This document shows positions 15,651-24,841 of a stretch of 56,209 nt of DNA, in pieces. The DNA is from Anaerocolumna jejuensis DSM 15929. Lineage in GTDB: Bacteria; Bacillota; Clostridia; Lachnospirales; Lachnospiraceae. Positions within the stretch are counted from its first letter, which is position 1. Each line of letters begins with the position of its first letter. The translations under genes and the position numbers were made by a program. The DNA lies in assembly GCF_900142215.1 (NCBI RefSeq), contig NZ_FRAC01000039.1, positions 1 through 56,209 on the forward strand. Direction: 5' to 3'. Under the pieces are notes generated by a model, which did not search any database, had not been told where the DNA came from, and worked only from the letters and a program-made list of their open reading frames with translations.

Positions 15651-17807
15651 GTGAGTATAACATCAGTTATAATAAGAAAACAATTAACAAAATATAAATA
15701 TGTCATGGCAAACCGTTCTCTGGAATCCTGTCGTTCGAAACAAGATCTTCTGGGGAGATTGTTGAAAATACCCCGAAGAAATAAAGTAACAATATGCTAT
15801 AGAAGTTTTTCGTTGTTTAAAGGAGCAATGGTAATTCCTAAAAATGAAGCAAAAAAAGGAGTGCTTTTATATCTTCATGGTGGTGGTTATATTTGCGGCG
15901 GTATGGATTATGCAACATCCGTTGGAACCATACTTTCCGTAAAATGCAGTATTAGGGTATTTTGTGCAGCATATCGGCTTGCTCCTGAGCATAAATTTCC
16001 GGCGGCTCTTGAGGATGGGCTGACTGCATACCAATATCTGATTTCCAGCGGTTATAAGCCGGAACAAATCATATTATGCGGTGAAAGTACAGGTGGAGGA
16101 CTGGTTTACTCCCTTGGTTTGCGAATAAAAAAGGAAAAGCTACCCCTGCCAGGAGGAATAATAAGCATATCACCTTGGAGTGATCTCACTTTGTCAGGTG
16201 CTTCTTATAAGTTTAATAAAGATGCATATCCCATTATGACAAAAGAACAGTTGGAATTTTACGCAGATTGCTATGCCATAGACAGAGATAATCCCTATGT
16301 GTCGCCTTTATTTGGAGAGTTTCAGAACTTCCCTCCGTCACTTATATTTGTCGGAGAAAATGAAATCATGCTTGATGATGCCAATAGACTGCATGAAAAG
16401 TTATTGTCCGACAAATGCGAAAGCCGGTTAATTGTGGCACAGGGGATGTGGCATGGTTATATTTTGTACTGTTTAAAAGAAAATCGCTGTGACTTCAAAG
16501 AAATAAATAGCTTTTTAACGGACAGATTGCCTGGGGAAAGAAGCCTTTTGTGGATGCGTCTTGACAATGCGGCAAAGATATTTCCTGCAACCTATCGACG
16601 TAATAACAATCATGTTTTTCGGCTTTCAGCCACCCTTACTGAAGAAGTTGATAATACCTTTTTACAGTCAGCGCTAGATGCCACGGTGAAGCGCTTTCCA
16701 ACTATAGCAGTCAGGCTGAGAAGGGGACTATTCTGGTATTACTTGGAGGAAATAGTAATGGCCCCGGAAATACAGGAAGAAAGAGCGTATCCCTTGGCAA
16801 AGATGCCTTTTGAGAATATCCGCAAATGTGCCTTTCGTGTTCTGGTTTATCAGAATCGGATTGCTGTAGAGTTTTTTCATGCCCTTACGGACGGAAACGG
16901 AGGATTAATTTTCTTAAAAACGCTTGTTGCCGAGTATCTAAAGCAAAGATATACAATAGAGATACCAGCTGTTAATGGAGTTTTAAATTGTTCAGAGGCA
17001 GCCACTGAGCAGGAAAAACAGGACAGTTTTCAAAAATATGCCGGTACAGTTACAAAAAGCCGCGCTGCAGATAATTCTTACAGATTATCTGGAACTAACG
17101 AAAATGAAGGTTATCTCAATGCAACAACTTTTTTATTGGATACGAAAGAATTACTAAATGCTGCGAAAAGGCAGGGAGTTACGCTTACGGTATTTGTAGC
17201 TGCTGTACTTATAAAAGCTTGTTATGAGATACAAAATGAAACAGTACCTTTAAAAAAACAAAAACCGTTAAAACTATTAATACCAGTTAATTTAAGAAAA
17301 CTATTTTATAGCAAGAGCTTACGTAATTTCGTGCTATATGTTACACCAGGAATTAATCCGCAAATGGGGAAATGGAGTTTGGAGGAAATATGTAAATCAA
17401 TTCATCATCAAATGGGACTGCTTGTAAATAAAAAAGAAATGGCTGCAATGATAACAGCTAATGTAAGAGTAGAACAATTGATAGTTCTTCGTATTATCCC
17501 TTTGTTTCTAAAAAACTTAGTCATGAAAATAGCTTACAATTTAGTTAACGAGGGAAAGAACTGTCTGGCTTTATCTAACCTCGGAGTGGTGTGTTTACCG
17601 GATGAGATGCAGAACTATATTGAACGATTTGACTTTATGCTTGGCGCAAGTCCCCAAGATGTATACAATTGCGGAGTGATCTCATTGGGGAATTTATTGT
17701 GTCTTAATTTTGTCAGGAGTATTAAAGAACCTATTCTGGAGCAAAAAGTATATAGCATATTGAAAATGCAGGGAGTAAATGTAAAAGCAGAAGGAAACAG
17801 GAGGTAG
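15651..17807 (+). CDS. Alpha/beta hydrolase (HSL-type esterase) fused to acyltransferase-like domain
   Basis: Translation starts at GTG 15651 with AAAGGAG eight bases upstream. Residues 1-295 form a hormone-sensitive-lipase-type esterase: oxyanion motif HGGG at 76-79, nucleophile Ser146 in GEST, Asp242 or 243 in GENEIMLDDA and His268 in MWHGY. Residues 300-718 form a CoA-dependent acyltransferase/condensation-like domain related to alcohol acetyltransferases, with HALTDGNGG at 410-418 as the HHxxxDG-like active site. No signal peptide is seen. It probably both removes and adds acyl groups on hydroxylated small molecules or sugars. The next gene starts five bases after its stop, so they form an operon. 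Confidence 0.85.
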   Translation: MSITSVIIRKQLTKYKYVMANRSLESCRSKQDLLGRLLKIPRRNKVTICYRSFSLFKGAMVIPKNEAKKGVLLYLHGGGYICGGMDYATSVGTILSVKCSIRVFCAAYRLAPEHKFPAALEDGLTAYQYLISSGYKPEQIILCGESTGGGLVYSLGLRIKKEKLPLPGGIISISPWSDLTLSGASYKFNKDAYPIMTKEQLEFYADCYAIDRDNPYVSPLFGEFQNFPPSLIFVGENEIMLDDANRLHEKLLSDKCESRLIVAQGMWHGYILYCLKENRCDFKEINSFLTDRLPGERSLLWMRLDNAAKIFPATYRRNNNHVFRLSATLTEEVDNTFLQSALDATVKRFPTIAVRLRRGLFWYYLEEIVMAPEIQEERAYPLAKMPFENIRKCAFRVLVYQNRIAVEFFHALTDGNGGLIFLKTLVAEYLKQRYTIEIPAVNGVLNCSEAATEQEKQDSFQKYAGTVTKSRAADNSYRLSGTNENEGYLNATTFLLDTKELLNAAKRQGVTLTVFVAAVLIKACYEIQNETVPLKKQKPLKLLIPVNLRKLFYSKSLRNFVLYVTPGINPQMGKWSLEEICKSIHHQMGLLVNKKEMAAMITANVRVEQLIVLRIIPLFLKNLVMKIAYNLVNEGKNCLALSNLGVVCLPDEMQNYIERFDFMLGASPQDVYNCGVISLGNLLCLNFVRSIKEPILEQKVYSILKMQGVNVKAEGNRR

Positions 17808-17812
17808 CTGCA

Positions 17813-18508
17813 ATGTATTGTGTTAAATGTGGTGTTGAACTGTCTGAGAATCAGAAAAAGTGTCCGCTTTGTGATACTGTCGTATATCATCCGGATATTC
17901 ATTTGCCGGAGGGCCATAGTACCTATCCCGTTCTGAAGAAGGAGACGGGAAAGATTAAGCCAGGTGGTGTACTAATGATTATATCTTTTGTATTTGCACT
18001 GGCTTATCTACTAACCCTGTTTGTAGATATCAAAATAAATACAATGATTACTTGGTCAGGTTATGGAGCCAATGCAATATTTTTACTTTATGTCTGGGGT
18101 GTATTGCCCTTTTGGTCAAAACGGCCTAATCCGGTTATTTTAATACCAATTAATTTTATAGCTGCAGGTATTTATCTGGCATATATAGATTTTACAACAG
18201 AAGGACATTGGTTTTGGGGCTTCGCATTGCCTGTTATTGCCGTATTAACCGTTTCATTGACAGTACTAGCAGCACTGATACAATATCTGCGTAAGGGATA
18301 TTTGTACATCGCAAGCGGAATCTGGTTTATAGCAGGGACATTTATTCTGATGTTAGAAGCCCTTATAAACCGTAATTTTAAAGAAAGCAATACCTTTATA
18401 TGGGCACTATATCCTTTTATAACCTGTTGTATGATTGGAACATTTTTAATCGTAATAGCAATTTGCCAACCTTTACGTGTATTTCTCTATAAACGTTTTT
18501 TTATTTAG
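17813..18508 (+). CDS. DUF6320-like zinc-ribbon membrane protein
   Basis: The 231-residue protein starts with a zinc ribbon (Cys3, Cys6, Cys17, Cys20) followed by about six transmembrane helices. This fits the DUF6320 group, which in my recollection often accompanies esterase/acyltransferase proteins in clostridia. GGAGG inside the end of the preceding gene serves as its ribosome binding site, so the two are translationally linked. The function is unknown; it may anchor or assist the acyltransferase at the membrane. Confidence 0.75.
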   Translation: MYCVKCGVELSENQKKCPLCDTVVYHPDIHLPEGHSTYPVLKKETGKIKPGGVLMIISFVFALAYLLTLFVDIKINTMITWSGYGANAIFLLYVWGVLPFWSKRPNPVILIPINFIAAGIYLAYIDFTTEGHWFWGFALPVIAVLTVSLTVLAALIQYLRKGYLYIASGIWFIAGTFILMLEALINRNFKESNTFIWALYPFITCCMIGTFLIVIAICQPLRVFLYKRFFI

Positions 18509-18994
18509 GCAGTAAATTAAAGGATTCCTTTTAGAAAAGCTGCAATTACACATTGTAGACAATTATATACAATTATTAAGATTATAGATATCATCTCTTT
18601 TATTTCTTATAATATATTTAAGGACTTGTTATTCCTTTGAAAGAGGGGATGGTCAAGAATAAAGAGAAAAAACCATTTTTACGAGATTATTTTCTTTGAA
18701 ATAGAAATAGAAGATTAAACCACTGGTTAATGATTTATTTGAATTATTCAGATTACAGTCCAGTTATCAGCCATTTGAAATACAGGACGTAGATTTACAA
18801 AAAATTCTTTATGACTAACAGGATATAATTTTATTAATTTTAATATTGCCGCAATATAATCTGGTTTATAAGATATATAAAAGAGATGGATTAAACAAAA
18901 GTCTTTATTGTATGCAGTTTATATGATATAATAAAAAAAATCTTTCAGATTTCGTTTTTATATACGGAGTGAAAAGTTAATAAAGAGGTTAAAA
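18509..18994. other. AT-rich spacer with one perfect inverted repeat
   Basis: No gene is seen in this 486-base stretch. ATATTGC and GCAATAT (18843-18857) form a perfect inverted repeat around one base, matching the TTGCAATA core found at other promoters of the region. A possible TATAAT near 18926 precedes the TetR gene. Confidence 0.4.
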
Positions 18995-19567
18995 TTGCGA
19001 GAATTAAAAAGTATTGAAGAAAAAATATTAGATAGAGCGCTTTATCTTATCGGTAAAAATCGTTCATTGAATATATCCGTCCGAGCCATAGCTAAGGAAG
19101 CGGAAGTGAATATAAGTGCAATAAACTATTACTTCCGAACCAAGGAAGAAATGATGTTGCAGATGAAAGAGTTATTTATTATAAACACCCTTTCTATTAC
19201 ATCCATTCTTACGGATACGTCAATGGTGCAAGAGGAGAAGTTAATATATTCTGTTAATGAAATAATGGAATATATCATTAGATATCCAGGTATAACTGTA
19301 TTATTAAAAGATGCCAAGGAAAGAACAGATAAAACTTCTGTCAGATTACTTAAAGCATCAGATGAAATGACTGAAAAAATAAACGGGCTTTTTGATAATT
19401 TATTAACTGGTACAGAAAATATTTCGTACAAACGTGTTATTTTTTGGTCAGCTGTTAATTATCCTTTGGATGATAATGGCTTTGATAATTATGATTCTGT
19501 TTTTTTAAAAGATCGTGAAAATAGAATCACATATATTAGACAACTACTTAAGATGTTAGAAAATTAA
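18995..19567 (+). CDS. TetR family regulator of the enoate reductase
   Basis: The gene starts at TTG with AGAGGTT upstream and encodes 190 residues. The TetR helix-turn-helix is at about residues 10-58 (ISVRAIAKEAEVNISAINYYFRT). It lies about 290 bases before the reductase gene at 19859 in the same direction. The first ten codons plus a piece of a reductase gene recur together in a scar at 36081-36208, which shows that regulator and reductase travel as a cassette. That makes it the likely regulator of the reductase. Confidence 0.85.
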   Translation: MRELKSIEEKILDRALYLIGKNRSLNISVRAIAKEAEVNISAINYYFRTKEEMMLQMKELFIINTLSITSILTDTSMVQEEKLIYSVNEIMEYIIRYPGITVLLKDAKERTDKTSVRLLKASDEMTEKINGLFDNLLTGTENISYKRVIFWSAVNYPLDDNGFDNYDSVFLKDRENRITYIRQLLKMLEN

Positions 19568-19858
19568 GCCTGTTGAAAGTCATCTTAAAAAAACAGGTTT
19601 ATTGATAATGTTAAATAGTAGTAAATACTATGATTAGATAAAATATTTAAATTTTAAGTTGCTCCATGATCATCTTTAGGACATGGGGCTATAATTTTGT
19701 TAAAAATAAAACAAAATGTTTGAAACATATTGATTAAATCAATTTGTTATATTATAATTCTAATAGTATTGATATGGTTAGATAAGAAGGAATAGAAAGA
19801 TCATATATTCCTTTTGAATTTGATTAAACTTAGGCATAACACAAAAAGGAGGATGGTC

Positions 19859-21799
19859 ATGAACTATAAATATTTATTTAGTTCCATTCAGGTAAGAGGA
19901 TTGGAGCTAAAGAACAGAATTATATTCCCTGCTATGGGGACGAAGATGGCAACGGAGGATAAATTCGTTACGAAACAGTTAATAAATTATCAAGTAACCA
20001 GAGCTAAGGGGGGCTGTGGATTGAATTTTACAGAAGTCTGTTCTGTATATGGCAAGGCTGCACCCAAAAAATTTCTTTCCATTAGTGAAGATAAATATAT
20101 ACCGGGGTTGAAGGAGTTAACAGAAGCCATCCACGAAGCAGGAGGTAAAGCAGGAATTCAATTATGGCTGGGAGGTCTTGCAGTAGGCAGTGACCAGAGT
20201 CAGATGATAGTTATTCCAAGTCCCATACCTGTGCCTGGGACGGAATATACATTGCCGGGAGCAAGCCTTGAGACCATACACGAAGCAGTAGAAGCTTTCG
20301 GTGCTGCGGCAAAGAGAGCGGTAGAAGCAGGCTTTGATGTAATCGAATTCCATGCAGGTCATAATTATACTCCCCATTCTTTTTTAAGCCCCTATTTTAA
20401 CAGACGTACAGATGAATATGGCGGTGAACTTAAAAACCGGGCCAGATTCCTGTTAGAGTGTATTGAGTCTATAAGGGAACATATACCAATAAATATGCCT
20501 CTATTTATGCGAGTGGATGCTCATGATGATTATCTGGAAGGTGGACTTACAATAGAGGAAGTAATTGAATTTTGCAAGATGGCAAAAGAAGTCGGAGTGG
20601 ATGTTCTGGACGTTTCCAGAGGCAATTTCTCCAGTGCGGCAATAAAATATGAGGTTCCTCCAATTGACCTGCCAAGAGGTTTTAATGTGGAGAATGCCGC
20701 TAGAATCAGAAGAGAAACCGGTATGTTAACTGTAGCGGTGGGAAGAATAAACGATCCTTCCCAGGCTGATGAGATTCTGAATACTAATAAGGCGGATATG
20801 GTTGTAATGGGACGAGCTCAGCTTGCTGATCCGGACTTCTGCAATAAAGCATTTGAGGAAAGGACAGAAGACATTGTTCGCTGTGTAGGCTGCAATCAGG
20901 GGTGTTATGATGGTTTCGTATCAACGGAAATGCCTTTTATTACATGTCTTCGAAATCCTGCTCTCGGCCGTGAAGAGGAATATCAGGTCAGTATGACACT
21001 TAATCCTAAGAAGGTCTTAATTGCAGGAGGAGGAATTGCAGGATTGGAAGCGGCCCTCCAGTTAAAGAAAAGGGGACATTACCCGGTGCTTTGTGAAGCT
21101 TCTTCTTCTCTTGGGGGGCAGTTTGCACTTGCAGGAGAAGCACCAAGGAAGGGCGAAATGAAAGAGGCTGCCCTTGCAATAGCAGAGCAGGTTATAAAAG
21201 AAGGTGTTGAAATAAAATTAAATACACCAATTACCGAAAAACTGATTGGTGAACTTAAACCTGATGAAGTTTTTATAGCCATTGGTTCTACACCAATTGA
21301 ACTGAAGATTCCAGGAGCAGATCTGCCCCATGTTACTAATTCCCATGATGTTCTTGCTGGCAAAAGCAGAGTATCCGGAAAAGCTGTAGTTATTGGCGGA
21401 GGGCTGGTTGGACTTGAGGTTGCCGAATACATCCATGATAATGTTGACAGTATAACAGTAATTGAAATGCTTGATAAAGTGGCAAAAGATTTGGGAGAGT
21501 TGCGAAATATATGTGTTATGGAGAGCCTTTATGCTGGAGGAGTACAGACGGTAACCAATGCTAGATGTATTGAAATTAAAAAAGATGCTATTGTGGTGGA
21601 AAGACTTGGAAACGTCGAGGAAATTTCATGTGATAGTGTTGTGGTAGCTATTGGATCCAAATCAAGAAGTTTTGATAGTGTTAGAATTTATTGTGAGGAA
21701 CAGGGAATATTGGTACATGTTATCGGTGATGCCCTAAAGGCAAGACGAGCCTTGAATGCGGTGGCCGAGGCTAATGAGGCTGTAAGGGCTATTTCATAG
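19859..21799 (+). CDS. Old Yellow Enzyme-type FMN/Fe-S/FAD enoate reductase
   Basis: The ATG at 19859 is chosen because GGAGG ends six bases before it; an upstream in-frame ATG at 19814 has no such site. The 646-residue protein has an FMN-binding TIM barrel (residues 1-350) with HAGHNYTPHSFLSP and NRRTDEYGG motifs, a [4Fe-4S] site CVGCNQGC with a later cysteine, and a C-terminal FAD/NAD(P)H-binding half with GGGIAGLEAA and GGGLVGLEVA. This is the layout of 2-enoate and 2,4-dienoyl-CoA reductases and of gut bacterial ene-reductases acting on bile acids or flavonoids. It should reduce an activated C=C bond. The exact substrate is unknown; the context suggests an aglycone. Confidence 0.9.
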   Translation: MNYKYLFSSIQVRGLELKNRIIFPAMGTKMATEDKFVTKQLINYQVTRAKGGCGLNFTEVCSVYGKAAPKKFLSISEDKYIPGLKELTEAIHEAGGKAGIQLWLGGLAVGSDQSQMIVIPSPIPVPGTEYTLPGASLETIHEAVEAFGAAAKRAVEAGFDVIEFHAGHNYTPHSFLSPYFNRRTDEYGGELKNRARFLLECIESIREHIPINMPLFMRVDAHDDYLEGGLTIEEVIEFCKMAKEVGVDVLDVSRGNFSSAAIKYEVPPIDLPRGFNVENAARIRRETGMLTVAVGRINDPSQADEILNTNKADMVVMGRAQLADPDFCNKAFEERTEDIVRCVGCNQGCYDGFVSTEMPFITCLRNPALGREEEYQVSMTLNPKKVLIAGGGIAGLEAALQLKKRGHYPVLCEASSSLGGQFALAGEAPRKGEMKEAALAIAEQVIKEGVEIKLNTPITEKLIGELKPDEVFIAIGSTPIELKIPGADLPHVTNSHDVLAGKSRVSGKAVVIGGGLVGLEVAEYIHDNVDSITVIEMLDKVAKDLGELRNICVMESLYAGGVQTVTNARCIEIKKDAIVVERLGNVEEISCDSVVVAIGSKSRSFDSVRIYCEEQGILVHVIGDALKARRALNAVAEANEAVRAIS

Positions 21800-21910
21800 C
21801 AAAAAATAAGGGGAAATTGTAGAAAATCAGCATAATAATACGATAGAGTTATTACATGATATGATACTATCTAAGTATGCACAAATGGAAATAATCCAGT
21901 AAAAGGTGGG

Positions 21911-21967
21911 AAAAGAGGTTTAAGATGTACTGCATAAAGAAATAGCAGTTATCTGAAACCTCTTTTT
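21911..21967 (+). terminator. Terminator of the enoate reductase gene
   Basis: AAAAGAGGTTT (21911-21921) and AAACCTCTTTT (21956-21966) form a perfect 11-base stem ending in a T run, with an inner ACTGC/GCAGT stem. The rest of the spacer to 22138 holds nothing recognisable. Confidence 0.8.
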
Positions 21968-22138
21968 CAAGTATAAAAAGGTTTTAACTCAGAATTCACA
22001 TTTCGATAGAAATGTTTGTATTGCTATGTAAAAACACGGATGCAGGTTCAGGTTCTACGGATACGGGATAAAGATTTAGCATAAGACTGTTCTATATGGA
22101 GTTATAACGTTGCTTAATTATGCGCATAGGAAAAATTA

Positions 22139-22166
22139 TTGACTGTTGCTAGTGTTAGCTTATATT
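22139..22166 (+). promoter_or_regulatory. Promoter of the ABC transporter gene
   Basis: TTGACT (22139-22144) and TATATT (22161-22166) are separated by 16 bases, about 80 bases before the start codon. Confidence 0.55.
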
Positions 22167-22203
22167 TTATTAGTCTAGTTAAAAAAAAGTTTAAAACTTA
22201 CTG

Positions 22204-22250
22204 ATATACTGATTTCAGTTCTAAATAACAAAAGGAGAGAATCAGTATAT
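22204..22250 (+). promoter_or_regulatory. Leader hairpin enclosing the ABC gene ribosome binding site
   Basis: ATATACTGATT (22204-22214) is an exact reverse complement of AATCAGTATAT (22240-22250). The loop contains the AAAGGAG ribosome binding site, and the second arm includes the first two bases of the ATG at 22249. In mRNA this would hold the start codon in a stem, so translation may be controlled. Confidence 0.55.
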
Positions 22251-24564
22251 GCTACAGTTAAAGAATATTAAAAAAAGCTATACAACAGGTGAATTTACAC
22301 AGGTAGCCTTGGATGGCATTAATATCAACTTTAGGGAAAGTGAATTTGTTGCGATTTTAGGACAGAGCGGTTCCGGTAAGACGACCTGCTTAAATGTCAT
22401 TGGGGGACTAGACCAGTATGATAGTGGAGATTTAATAATAAATGGAAAATCCACAAAAGATTTTGAAGATTCTGACTGGGATGCGTACCGTAATAATAGC
22501 GTTGTGTTTATATTTCAAAGTTATAACCTCATATCACATTTAAGTTTGGTAGATAATGTGGAAATGGGTATGACGCTAAGTGGAGTTTCTTCTGCCGAAA
22601 AACATTCCAAAGCAATCAATGCATTGGAACGAGTGGGATTAGAACAGCATATCCACAAGAAACCTAGCCAGTTGTCAGGAGGTCAGATGCAGAGGGTTGC
22701 CATAGCAAGAGCACTGGCAAATGACCCGGATATCATCCTGGCCGATGAGCCTACCGGTGCTCTGGATTCCCAGACAAGTGAACAGATTATGGAACTGATA
22801 AAGGAAATTGCAGCTGAAAAACTGGTCATTATGGTAACACATAATCCGGAACTGGCTGAGGTTTATGCAGACAGAGTTATACATTTTAAAGATGGCAGGG
22901 TGGTAGAGGATAGTATGCCTCTGGCAAATCAAAGAGTAAATGAAAATTATGAGATTAAGAAAACAAGCATGAGCTTTGCCACAGCCCTGAAGTTATCCGG
23001 TAAAAATATCGCCACCAAGAAATGGAGGACAGCCCTTACGGCCGTTGCCTCCAGTATCGGAATTGTGGGGATTGCCTTAATTCTTTCTTTATCAAATGGT
23101 TTTGATAAAAAAATTAGTAGTTACGAATCGGGCTCATTATTAAATTTTCCACTAACGGTTACCCAAGGAATATCAACTTCTATGTCGAATATGACAGGAA
23201 CAGATTTCTTCAAGGAAGCAGAAGGAGCCTACCCGGAGGAATCAAAAGTTTTTTCTCATGATGCTGCCAAAGAGGTAGTCGTTCATAACAATATATTTAC
23301 AGATGAATTTATGAATTATATCAAAAAGCTAGATTCCAAAGTACTTGATGGTATTTCCTATTCCAGAAACGTTAATATGAATATTCTGAAATCAGACGGG
23401 AAAACAGCTTCTGCAGTCAATACCGGATCAGTTAATATTACTTCTTTTCCTACCAAGATAGATGGGGATTCTGAGAGTTATTTAAGTAATTATTATGAAT
23501 TGCTGGCAGGTGATTATCCCAAGTCAGAAAATGAACTACTTCTTGTAGTGGATAAATTTAACCAACTCGATGTATCAGCCATGGAAGCGCTGGGGCTTGA
23601 TTACAAAGCGAAAGAAATTAATTTCGAGGATATTATAGGAAAAGAGTATAAATTAATTTTAAATGATAATTATTACAAACAGAAAGGCGAAACCTTCAGC
23701 ATTAATTCGGATTCTGCAAACTTGATTGATTTGTATAACGAAAAAGATACAATTAATCTAAAAATCAGTGGTATCATCCGTGCTAATGAGGATGTCGGTT
23801 CAGCAGCACTGCCTGCAGGGCTTGCTTATTCAGACACTCTTGCGGAATTCTTTATTGATAATGCCAAAGATTCCAATATTGTAAAGGCACAGGAAAAGGC
23901 TGATTATAATGTTCTTACCGGGGAGGTTTTTTCTGAAGTTTCAGATAATCCTTATGCTGTTACCAGAGAAAAAGTTCTGATGTCTTTGGGAGCTTCGGTG
24001 TTACCAAATACCATATCTCTATATCCTTCCGATTTTACTGGCAAGGATATAATTACCAAATATTTGGATGGATGGAATAAAAATTTAAACGATGACGAAA
24101 AAATAATTTATACGGACATGTCCTCTTTGATTACGGGCTTATCAGGAGGCATTATGGATGGTATAACCCTTGTATTGATTGCATTCGCGGCAATATCCCT
24201 GGTAGTATCGCTTATTATGATTGGAATTATTACTTATATCTCAGTAATGGAAAGAACCAAAGAGATTGGTGTATTACGAGCTTTGGGAGCAAGAAAAAAG
24301 GATGTGACCAGAGTTTTTAACGCTGAAACAGTAATTATTGGAACTTGCTCAGGGTTACTTGGTATCCTGTTGGCTTTTATACTTACTATCCCAATAAATA
24401 TAGTTTTGGAGCATCTAACCGGACTTACTGGTGTGGCGGAATTAAATCCTCTTCATGCAGTCCTATTACTAACCATCAGTCTTTCACTTACAGTTCTGGG
24501 AGGGTTTATCCCGGCTAAGATGGCATCGAAAATGAATCCAGTGGAAGCGTTAAGAGCTGATTAA
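22249..24564 (+). CDS. ABC transporter, fused ATPase-permease (MacB/FtsX type)
   Basis: The 771-residue protein joins an N-terminal ABC ATPase to an FtsX-like permease. Walker A GQSGSGKT is at 38-45, signature LSGGQ at 142-146 and Walker B with DEPTG at 166-170. One transmembrane helix near 262-284 precedes a large extracytoplasmic domain (about 285-630), followed by three helices in the last 150 residues. This is the MacB-type mechanotransmission layout used for export of peptides, lipids or drugs and for envelope stress responses. AAAGGAG lies in the leader hairpin loop. It is transcribed alone, with its own promoter and terminator. The substrate is unknown. Confidence 0.9.
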   Translation: MLQLKNIKKSYTTGEFTQVALDGININFRESEFVAILGQSGSGKTTCLNVIGGLDQYDSGDLIINGKSTKDFEDSDWDAYRNNSVVFIFQSYNLISHLSLVDNVEMGMTLSGVSSAEKHSKAINALERVGLEQHIHKKPSQLSGGQMQRVAIARALANDPDIILADEPTGALDSQTSEQIMELIKEIAAEKLVIMVTHNPELAEVYADRVIHFKDGRVVEDSMPLANQRVNENYEIKKTSMSFATALKLSGKNIATKKWRTALTAVASSIGIVGIALILSLSNGFDKKISSYESGSLLNFPLTVTQGISTSMSNMTGTDFFKEAEGAYPEESKVFSHDAAKEVVVHNNIFTDEFMNYIKKLDSKVLDGISYSRNVNMNILKSDGKTASAVNTGSVNITSFPTKIDGDSESYLSNYYELLAGDYPKSENELLLVVDKFNQLDVSAMEALGLDYKAKEINFEDIIGKEYKLILNDNYYKQKGETFSINSDSANLIDLYNEKDTINLKISGIIRANEDVGSAALPAGLAYSDTLAEFFIDNAKDSNIVKAQEKADYNVLTGEVFSEVSDNPYAVTREKVLMSLGASVLPNTISLYPSDFTGKDIITKYLDGWNKNLNDDEKIIYTDMSSLITGLSGGIMDGITLVLIAFAAISLVVSLIMIGIITYISVMERTKEIGVLRALGARKKDVTRVFNAETVIIGTCSGLLGILLAFILTIPINIVLEHLTGLTGVAELNPLHAVLLLTISLSLTVLGGFIPAKMASKMNPVEALRAD

Positions 24565-24596
24565 GAGTTATTGGATTGAGAAAAAACTACAGATTC

Positions 24597-24645
24597 GGGC
24601 TATGGTAAACATTTGCATTCTGTTTTTCATAGCCCTTTCTTTGTG
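24597..24645 (+). terminator. Terminator of the ABC transporter gene
   Basis: GGGCTATG (24597-24604) and CATAGCCC (24628-24635) form a perfect stem followed by TTTCTTTG and further T-rich sequence. Confidence 0.75.
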
Positions 24646-24723
24646 TTTTGTGTAAATCAAACAAATATTAACAGCTAAATCAAACATTTTTATACGCTCT
24701 GTGATTAAATTATAGAAAACAAA

Positions 24724-24780
24724 ACAATATTGCAATAAAATAGACAATAATGCAATACTCTGCTATAGAGATAATATAAA
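24724..24780 (+). promoter_or_regulatory. Double AraC-type site and promoter of the GPH transporter
   Basis: ACAATATTGCAATA (24724-24737) and ACAATAATGCAATA (24744-24757) are direct repeats with a 20-base period. A TATAAA at 24775-24780 lies 31 bases after the start of the second repeat. The same layout with near-identical sequence occurs at 38543-38599. The spacing fits a dimeric AraC-type activator overlapping the -35 region. Confidence 0.55.
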
Positions 24781-24841
24781 CTGTTTACAAGACTTCCAAT
24801 AGTAATTTGACTGATTAAAGATTTAAAGGAGAAGGAAAAAG

